Source: Pseudomonadota bacterium (GTDB taxonomy: Bacteria; Myxococcota; Polyangia; Polyangiales; Polyangiaceae). Taken from it: DNA of 19,786 nt. The notes below the pieces were generated by a model. The model saw only the letters and a list, made by a program, of their open reading frames with translations, made no database searches and was not told the DNA's origin. A program made the position numbers and the translations under genes. Position 1 is the stretch's first letter. Each line of letters starts with the position of its first letter. Location: assembly GCA_023419055.1 (NCBI GenBank), contig JAEZYO010000206.1, positions 1 to 19,786 on the forward strand. The letters run 5' to 3'. Shown here in pieces: positions 15,284 through 19,786 of the stretch.

Positions 15284-16027
15284 ATGGAGCCCTGGGTCGC
15301 AGAGAGCGCAGCGGCGCTCATCGTCGGAAACGAGCTCCTGAGCGGCAAGGTCCACGAGGCGAACTTGATCGAGCTCGCTCGGACGCTGCGCGCGCTCGGC
15401 GTCGAGCTCCGGCGCGTGGTGATGCTGCCCGACGACGTGGAGGTCGTGGCGCGCGAAATTCGCCTGCTCAGCCAGGATCACGACGTCGTGTTCACGAGCG
15501 GCGGCGTGGGCCCGACGCACGACGATCGAACCGTCGAGGCGATCGCGCTCGCTTTCGGCGTCAGAGTCGTCGCCGATCCGCGCCTCTCCGCGATCATCCA
15601 GCACGCGTGGGGCGAGGCCTGCACCGAGGCTCACCTCTTGATGGCCCGCGTCCCGGAAGGCGCCACCCTCGCCGAGTCCGCGGAGGCCGAATGGCCGACC
15701 CCCGTGATGAAGAACGTCTTCATTCTGCCGGGTGTCCCGGAGGCGTTCCGCAGCAAGCTCACTACGGTCCGCCGCTGGGTGAAGGGGCCGAGACCTTTCG
15801 TCTCCAAGGCGGCCTTCACTCGCCTCGACGAATCGGAGCTCAAGGCCCTGCTCGACGCGGTGGTCGGCGCACATCCGGCCGTCGAGATCGGCTCGTACCC
15901 GCGCTGGTTCGAGCCGCCCTACAAGACGAAGATCACCTTCGACGGCAAGGATGAAGCGCTGGTCGAGTCCGCGCTGCGTGACTTCGCGGCGCGCTTGCCG
16001 CCGGACTCCCTGGTCCGTTTCGAGTAG
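15284..16027 (+). CDS. MoaB/Mog-type molybdopterin-binding domain protein (CinA-N-like)
   Basis: 247 residues, a single MoCF-biosynthesis fold. Seen: AALIVGNELLSGKVHEANLI (11-30), the loop FTSGGVGPTHDDRTVEAIA (about 70-88) with the GGVGPTHDD signature of CinA N-domains and eukaryotic FAD-synthase MPT-like domains, and FILPGVPEAFRSKL later. The C-terminal CinA nicotinamide-nucleotide amidase domain is absent, so the protein is the stand-alone form. Family members act on nucleotide-like substrates (CinA N-domain: ADP-ribose or NMN repair) or bind molybdopterin; which applies here cannot be told, and the CinA-N/FLAD1-like signature argues against true MoaB. It follows xseB by 2 bases and is the last gene of the operon. 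The purine-rich GACGGAA before the ATG at 15284 can serve as ribosome site. Confidence 0.88.
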   Translation: MEPWVAESAAALIVGNELLSGKVHEANLIELARTLRALGVELRRVVMLPDDVEVVAREIRLLSQDHDVVFTSGGVGPTHDDRTVEAIALAFGVRVVADPRLSAIIQHAWGEACTEAHLLMARVPEGATLAESAEAEWPTPVMKNVFILPGVPEAFRSKLTTVRRWVKGPRPFVSKAAFTRLDESELKALLDAVVGAHPAVEIGSYPRWFEPPYKTKITFDGKDEALVESALRDFAARLPPDSLVRFE

Positions 16028-16048
16028 CGGCGGCCACTCGGAGCGAGA

Positions 16049-16066
16049 GCGGCGGCCACCCGCCGC
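16049..16066 (+). terminator. possible hairpin after the MoaB/CinA-like gene
   Basis: GCGGCG (16049-16054) and CGCCGC (16061-16066) pair around a 6-base loop, 22 bases after the stop codon. No T-run. The first arm belongs to an 11-base direct repeat, GCGGCGGCCAC at 16027-16037 and 16049-16059. Confidence 0.3.
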
Positions 16067-16080
16067 CTCGACCCGATTCA

Positions 16081-16095
16081 CGCGCGATTCGCGCG
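16081..16095 (+). repeat. short palindrome upstream of radC
   Basis: CGCGCGA-T-TCGCGCG is a perfect inverted repeat with 7-base arms around one base, 28 bases before the radC ATG. It could be an operator. The 6-mers are common in GC-rich DNA, so significance is modest. Confidence 0.35.
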
Positions 16096-16123
16096 GGCAC
16101 GGCTCGTGCTGAGCGTCGCCCCG

Positions 16124-16789
16124 ATGCCCGATCTTCGCGAGCGATTGCTGCACACCGGTATCGATCAACTCTCGGACGCGGAACTCCTCGCGTTGCTCCT
16201 CGGAACCGGCGCTCGAGGGCGGCCCGTGACGGACGTCGCGCGCCGGCTGCTCGAGGAGAACCTCGGGCTCGAGGGGCTCTCGCGCTTGAGCACGCACGGC
16301 CTCGCGTCGCAGCACGGGCTCGGGCCCGCCAAGGCTGCCCGCGTCGTGGCGGCGCTCGAGCTCGGTCGCCGGACGCTCTTCACCGTGAGCCAGGCGCGGC
16401 GCGTCGACCTCGGCTCCTTCGAGCAAGTCGCGCGCTGGGCCGGCCCGAGGCTCGCGAACCTAGAGCACGAGGAGGTGTGGCTGCTCGCGCTCGACGGGCG
16501 GAACGGGCTCAAGTCCGCGCGACGGATCGCTCAGGGCGGCATGCACGCGTGCGCGCTGACGACGCGTGACGTGCTCGCGCCCGCGCTGCGCGACTCCGCG
16601 AGCGCGATCGTGCTCGTGCACAATCACCCGAGCGGCGATCCGCAGCCGAGCCCCGAAGACGTGAACATGACGCGCGCCGTCGCGAGCGCGTGCGAGGTGG
16701 TCGGCGTGCCGCTTTTGGATCACGTGATCGTCGCGCGAGGCGGCGCCTCGTCGTTGCTCGACTGCGGCGCGCCTCCCCGCTCGGGGTGA
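16124..16789 (+). CDS. radC: RadC family JAB/MPN-domain protein
   Basis: 221 residues. The N-terminus MPDLRERLLHTG with LSDAELLALLLGTG is the classic RadC opening, followed by a helix-hairpin-helix (HGLGPAKAARVVAALELGRR, 64-83) and the MPN/JAMM domain with metal-binding H166-N-H168-P-S-G and D179. The metal site is complete. The old link to DNA repair is not supported in E. coli, and the biochemical role of RadC proteins is unresolved. The ATG at 16124 is chosen for family alignment; a GTG at 16106 would add six residues. No convincing ribosome site is seen. It stands alone between the preceding operon (96 bases away) and the PP2C gene, with a hairpin at its end. Confidence 0.93.
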   Translation: MPDLRERLLHTGIDQLSDAELLALLLGTGARGRPVTDVARRLLEENLGLEGLSRLSTHGLASQHGLGPAKAARVVAALELGRRTLFTVSQARRVDLGSFEQVARWAGPRLANLEHEEVWLLALDGRNGLKSARRIAQGGMHACALTTRDVLAPALRDSASAIVLVHNHPSGDPQPSPEDVNMTRAVASACEVVGVPLLDHVIVARGGASSLLDCGAPPRSG

Positions 16790-16800
16790 GGGTGGAGGCG
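16770..16800 (+). terminator. hairpin overlapping the end of radC
   Basis: CGCCTCC (16770-16776) pairs with GGAGGCG (16794-16800) across the radC stop codon; an alternative inner hairpin CCCCG-CT-CGGGG (16775-16786) competes. No T-run. Terminator-like placement, weak evidence. Confidence 0.35.
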
Positions 16801-16826
16801 GCCTCGCACCCCGCCGGCTGGTCACT

Positions 16827-16836
16827 TTCCATGGAA
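16827..16836. promoter_or_regulatory. palindrome TTCCATGGAA upstream of the PP2C gene
   Basis: A perfect 10-base palindrome 71 bases before the PP2C start, in an AT-richer patch of the intergenic region. It may be a regulator site. Transcription elements are otherwise unclear: TTGACG at 16857 and TATTCT at 16891 are 28 bases apart, too far for one sigma-70 promoter. Confidence 0.25.
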
Positions 16837-16906
16837 TATGCGCTGATTCCCGGGCATTGACGCCTCCTTCCCGGCGCTACCAAACCTGGCTATTCTGGGG
16901 TGCTGA

Positions 16907-18256
16907 ATGAGCACTCCCGAGATTCAGTTTGGCGCGCTCACGGACGTCGGCCGGCAGCGCGAGCACAACGAAGACAACTACCTGATCGACAAGAAGCTCG
17001 GGTTGTTCGTGGTGTGCGACGGCATGGGAGGCCACGCCGCCGGCGAGGTGGCGAGCGCGCTCGCGGTCCGGACGCTGCACGAGGAGATCAAGCGCGAGGC
17101 CGACATGATCGCCGACTACGGCGCCAAGAAGGTCGGCGCCGCCAAGGTCAGCAAGCGCGACATCACGAACATGCTCGAGTTCGCCGTGAACCGAGCGTCG
17201 AGCCGCATCCACGCGGAGGCGGCCAAGGACGCGAAGAAGCGCGGCATGGGCACGACCCTCGTCGCGCTGCTCGTCGTCGGGACCGAAGCCTTCGTGATCT
17301 ACGTCGGTGACAGCCGCATGTACCTCCTGCGCGACGGCGTGCTCGAGCAGCTGACCGAAGATCACACGGTGCGGAACGAGCTCCTGAAGCGCAAGAAGAT
17401 GACCCGCGAGCAGGTGGAGCAGCTCGCGCAGAAGAACGCGATCACGCGAGCCGTCGGCGTCTACGAGCACGTGGAGCCGGACACGATGGTGCTCGACCTG
17501 ATCGCGGGCGACCGCTTCCTCCTCTGCTCGGACGGCCTCTGCGGCTACTTCGACGACGACATCGAGCCGCTCGGTCGCTACCTCGCCACTCCCGACGACG
17601 ATCAGGCCGTGCGCAAGCTGATCGACGCCGCCAACGAGCTGGGCGGCAAGGACAACATCACGGCGGTCATCGTGACGGTCGGCGATCTCACCGCGCGCGA
17701 CGTGAACCGCGCCGAACAGCTGCAGCTCAAGCGCGAGATGCTCGCGCGCATGCCGCTCTTCCGCCCGCTGAACGATCGCGAGATCCTGCGCGTCCTCGAG
17801 GTCACGGACGTCGCGAGCTATCAGAACGGCGAGCGCGTGATCACCGAGGGTGAGAAGGGCGAGGAGCTCTTCATCGTGCTCCGCGGCAACGTGAAGGTGA
17901 TGCGCGGAGACGTCGAGCTCACCACGCTGCACCCCGGCGACCACGTGGGAGAGATGGCCCTGGTTCGTAGTCAGCCGCGCTCGGCCACGGTCGTGAGCGA
18001 CGGGCTGAGCGAGCTGATGGTGATCCGTCGCACCGATTTTTACGACATCCTCCGGAAGGAGCATCAGCTCGCGGTCAAGCTCCTCTGGCAGTTCTTGGGC
18101 GTGCTGGCGGACCGCCTCGCCGACACGAGCCGAGAGCTCGGGGCCGCTCGAGAAGAGCTCGCGGCCGAAGATCTGACCCACGCCATCTTCGAAGAGGACG
18201 AAGAAGCCGATCGCAAGACGCTCGTCCTGCCTCCGCCCCCGGACGGCGCGGAATAG
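16907..18256 (+). CDS. PP2C-type protein phosphatase fused to a cyclic-nucleotide-binding domain
   Basis: 449 residues, no signal or membrane segment, so cytoplasmic. Residues about 8-262 are a PP2C (PPM) Ser/Thr phosphatase with the full motif set: REHNED (18-23), VCDGMGGHAAGE (36-47, metal Asp38), GMGTTLVA, YVGDSRMYLLRDG, LCSDGL (Asp209) and KDNITAVIV (Asp249). The metal site looks intact, so it should be active. After a short charged helix comes a CRP/PKA-type cyclic-nucleotide-binding domain (about 288-405) whose phosphate-binding cassette GEMALVRSQPRSATV retains Glu349 and Arg358, arguing for real cAMP or cGMP binding. A helical tail (LADRLADTSRELGAAREEL) and acidic C-terminus follow. 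Inferred: dephosphorylation of partners of Ser/Thr kinases, controlled by a cyclic nucleotide. The FecR-like gene starts 4 bases after its stop. ATG at 16907 follows GGGG. Confidence 0.93.
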   Translation: MSTPEIQFGALTDVGRQREHNEDNYLIDKKLGLFVVCDGMGGHAAGEVASALAVRTLHEEIKREADMIADYGAKKVGAAKVSKRDITNMLEFAVNRASSRIHAEAAKDAKKRGMGTTLVALLVVGTEAFVIYVGDSRMYLLRDGVLEQLTEDHTVRNELLKRKKMTREQVEQLAQKNAITRAVGVYEHVEPDTMVLDLIAGDRFLLCSDGLCGYFDDDIEPLGRYLATPDDDQAVRKLIDAANELGGKDNITAVIVTVGDLTARDVNRAEQLQLKREMLARMPLFRPLNDREILRVLEVTDVASYQNGERVITEGEKGEELFIVLRGNVKVMRGDVELTTLHPGDHVGEMALVRSQPRSATVVSDGLSELMVIRRTDFYDILRKEHQLAVKLLWQFLGVLADRLADTSRELGAAREELAAEDLTHAIFEEDEEADRKTLVLPPPPDGAE

Positions 18257-18260
18257 CGGC

Positions 18261-19154
18261 GTGCGTTCGCTCGCCGTCACGCTCCTCACCCTCTTCACCG
18301 CGCTCGCCTGTCACTCCGGTGAGCGCTCCTCGGGTGGCGCACCGAGCGCGAGCGCGCGCGCGGCGGTCCGCCCTCCCCCCTCGCCGCCTGCCTCGGCTCC
18401 ACGCCCGCCGAAGCCCCCCAAGGGTTGCCGCGTGCTCACCGTGACCGGGGGCGCCGCTCGCGAGAGCGGCTCGCCGCTACTCGCGAACCAGACCTTGGAC
18501 GGCGGCGTGTGGCTCGAGCTCGCTGCGGGGGCGAAGCTCAGCCTGCGTCACGTCGCTTCGACGCGAGAGTGGACGCTGCTCGGACCGGCGAAGGTGCGTC
18601 CCTGCCTCGACGGCGAAGAGCAGATCGCGCTCGCGAGCGGGCGCATCAAGTCGACGGTCGGAGGCGGCGCGCGCCCGGGCGCCGAAGTCTTCGTCTTCAC
18701 TCCGTTCGGCACGGTCCGCTACGGCGACGCGACGCTGACCGCCACCGTGGAAGACGCTCGGCTCGACATCGGTCTCGAAGCGGGGGACGGGTGGCTCGAG
18801 CCCGTCGGAAGAAGCTCCTCCGCGAGACCCGACACTCGGAAGCTCGCCCGTTCGGAGGCGATCTCGCTCAAGCCGAATCGAGCACTGTTGGAGCAAAGGT
18901 GCGCGGAGGACGCACAGGCCGCCGCAGAGGTCGCCAAAGCCATGGTTTCGGCACCGAACGGCAAAGTCGATCTCTCGAAGAAAGCGGTCTCACACCTCAA
19001 GGCGAGGCGCCGAGCGCGACTCTCGTGCGGCGAAGCTCTGGCCTACGCCGGTCGCCTCGAGGGTGAAGAGCGCGGCCGGCTGCTCGACCGGCTCTCGGAG
19101 CTGGAGCAGATCTGGCGCGCCTTCCCGAAGCCGTCGGGCCCCGAACTTCCCTGA
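18261..19154 (+). CDS. FecR-like domain lipoprotein
   Basis: 297 residues from a GTG at 18261, 4 bases after the PP2C stop, so almost certainly co-translated with it. Residues 1-17 form a short lipoprotein signal ending ALAC (17). A Pro/Ala/Ser-rich linker (about 25-55) precedes a FecR-like beta region (about 57-180): CRVLTVTGGAARESG, then LLANQTLDGGVWLELAAGAKLSL and FTPFGTVRYGDATLTATVED. FecR domains are periplasmic modules, best known from signalling to sigma factors but also in many unrelated envelope proteins of Myxococcota. The last 110 residues are charged and helical with two cysteines (QRCAED and LSCGEA), which may form a disulfide. No membrane helix or anti-sigma region is present, so it is not a standard FecR regulator. 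Inferred: lipid-anchored envelope partner of the cytoplasmic phosphatase pathway. Domain call is moderate. Confidence 0.75.
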   Translation: MRSLAVTLLTLFTALACHSGERSSGGAPSASARAAVRPPPSPPASAPRPPKPPKGCRVLTVTGGAARESGSPLLANQTLDGGVWLELAAGAKLSLRHVASTREWTLLGPAKVRPCLDGEEQIALASGRIKSTVGGGARPGAEVFVFTPFGTVRYGDATLTATVEDARLDIGLEAGDGWLEPVGRSSSARPDTRKLARSEAISLKPNRALLEQRCAEDAQAAAEVAKAMVSAPNGKVDLSKKAVSHLKARRRARLSCGEALAYAGRLEGEERGRLLDRLSELEQIWRAFPKPSGPELP

Positions 19155-19161
19155 TGTTCCG

Positions 19162-19191
19162 TTGACAGTCTCGTCCCGGGGCCGCTAGCGT
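19162..19191 (+). promoter_or_regulatory. sigma-70-type promoter of the terminal beta-barrel gene
   Basis: A perfect -35 TTGACA (19162-19167) is followed after 18 bases by TAGCGT (19186-19191), which has the TA...T frame of a -10. Transcription would start near 19198, giving a leader of about 15 bases before the ATG at 19213. It begins 7 bases after the FecR-like stop, so the barrel gene is likely transcribed separately. Confidence 0.55.
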
Positions 19192-19212
19192 CCGCTACGA
19201 CGGGCGCTGCTG

Positions 19213-19786
19213 ATGGTTTTCCGACTCCAGGCTCTGAATCGCCGGTACCTGCACGGACGGAGTTTGCTCATTTGCTGTGCTCTCGCAGCCGCGCTCGGTC
19301 CCGGCCGGGCGAACGCTGACGAGCCCCGGCTCGTCACGGAGCCGATGGTGATGCGCGAGCCGAGCGAGATCGTCCAGGTGGCGGACGCGTTCGACGAAAA
19401 CAACCCCTTCGATCTGCATCTCTCGCTCGGTTACCAGAGCACCTGGACCAACTCGCGCATCTACCGCGAAAACGCGATTCGCCAGCCTGGGCTCACGACG
19501 GGCGGCTACACGACATCGAACCTCAACGTCGCGAAGTACGAGCAACGCGTCACGCGCCTGAACACCCGGGCAGACATCGGGATCTACAAGGATATCGCGC
19601 TCATCATCCGGATGCCGGTCATCCTCTCGGACAACCGCGAGCTCAAGGGCGTCGACGGCAGCGGCAGCGCCGACCAACAAACCATCGCGCTCCGCGGCGC
19701 TCCCGGCGAGCAGCTCTTCTCGTTGCCGTTCGAGTCCCCCACGCGGAGCGGCATCGAGTACCTCGCCGTCGGGCTCGACTTCGGCC
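19213..19786 (+). CDS. outer-membrane beta-barrel protein (3' part outside window)
   Basis: 191 residues are visible from the ATG at 19213 and the frame is open to the right edge. A Sec signal (SLLICCALAAALGPGRANA, cleavage before DEP near 35) is followed by a short acidic stretch and then the pattern of an outer-membrane barrel: LHLSLGYQSTWTNSRIYREN, RLNTRADIGIYKDIALIIRM, and EYLAVGLDFG at the edge, each an alternating polar/hydrophobic strand ending in aromatic or charged residues. I do not recognise the family; similar proteins are common in Myxococcota with no assigned function. It follows the FecR-like lipoprotein by 58 bases on the same strand but has its own promoter candidate. No good ribosome site is seen. 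Export is nearly certain, barrel likely. Confidence 0.75.
   Translation, partial: MVFRLQALNRRYLHGRSLLICCALAAALGPGRANADEPRLVTEPMVMREPSEIVQVADAFDENNPFDLHLSLGYQSTWTNSRIYRENAIRQPGLTTGGYTTSNLNVAKYEQRVTRLNTRADIGIYKDIALIIRMPVILSDNRELKGVDGSGSADQQTIALRGAPGEQLFSLPFESPTRSGIEYLAVGLDFG

Noticed and set aside
14405..16426. Minus-strand open frame of 673 codons across HEAT, xseB, the CinA-N-like gene and radC
   Set aside because: It opposes four recognisable genes and has Arg/Ala/Ser-rich shadow composition.
16857..16896. TTGACG ... TATTCT as a sigma-70 promoter for the PP2C gene
   Set aside because: Spacing of 28 bases is far outside the usual 16-19, and at 17 bases only TTCCCG is found.
16877..18298. 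Minus-strand open frame of 473 codons opposite the phosphatase
   Set aside because: Antisense shadow; the plus strand carries all PP2C and cyclic-nucleotide-binding motifs.
18261..19154. Classical FecR anti-sigma regulator with the following gene as a TonB-dependent receptor
   Set aside because: The protein has a lipoprotein signal but no membrane helix or cytoplasmic anti-sigma region, no sigma factor gene is adjacent, and the visible part of the next protein has no plug domain or TonB box.

Overview
The window reads as chromosomal DNA of a high-GC, large-genome predatory or soil bacterium, most likely a member of the Myxococcota (Polyangiales/Sorangiineae-like). Reasons: very GC-rich DNA with strong third-position G/C bias; many surface lipoproteins and beta-barrels; thrombospondin type-3 calcium repeats; NCGxCG cysteine repeats followed by a MopE-type metal-binding segment and a choice-of-anchor-L-like domain; a paired DUF1592/DUF1588 and DUF1552 locus; and a PP2C phosphatase fused to a cyclic-nucleotide-binding domain. 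No tRNA, rRNA, CRISPR array, transposase or integrase is visible. Family assignments come from reading translated sequence by eye, not from searches.

Layout. (1) 1-4248, minus strand: a cysteine-rich, probably lipid-anchored surface protein (2050-4248), a Tat-exported DUF362 protein (866-1954), then a CHASE8-like/HAMP sensor gene running off the left edge (<1-799). (2) 4249-4515: divergent control region with a near-consensus sigma-54 promoter facing right. (3) 4516-5459: a small conserved protein and a membrane-anchored ComEA-type helix-hairpin-helix protein. (4) 5691-8950: a DUF1592/DUF1588/DUF1585 lipoprotein with one CxxCH motif, overlapping a Tat-exported DUF1552 protein. (5) 8978-10875, minus strand: murA and hisG (short form), overlapping by 4 bases and ending in a hairpin shared with the convergent DUF1552 gene. 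(6) 11033-16027, plus strand: an outer-membrane barrel with TSP3 repeats and an eroded OmpA-like tail, a periplasmic HEAT-repeat protein, xseB, and a MoaB/CinA-N-like protein, all overlapping or nearly touching. (7) 16124-16789: radC. (8) 16907-19154: PP2C plus cyclic-nucleotide-binding fusion and a FecR-like lipoprotein. (9) 19213 to the right edge: start of another outer-membrane beta-barrel gene behind a TTGACA promoter.

How they work together. murA, hisG, xseB and radC are housekeeping genes embedded among envelope genes. Most of the rest is exported: five proteins with lipoprotein or Sec signals, two with twin-arginine signals, two beta-barrels. The two most interesting units are the DUF1592-DUF1552 pair, a widespread but functionally unassigned envelope module, and the PP2C-cNBD / FecR-like lipoprotein pair followed by a barrel, which may link a second messenger and protein dephosphorylation to the outer envelope. 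Candidate regulatory structures include the sigma-54 promoter, a hairpin that would bury the ribosome-binding site of the DUF362 gene, and several GC-rich hairpins without U-tracts placed just after stop codons. All intergenic gaps are under 300 bases.
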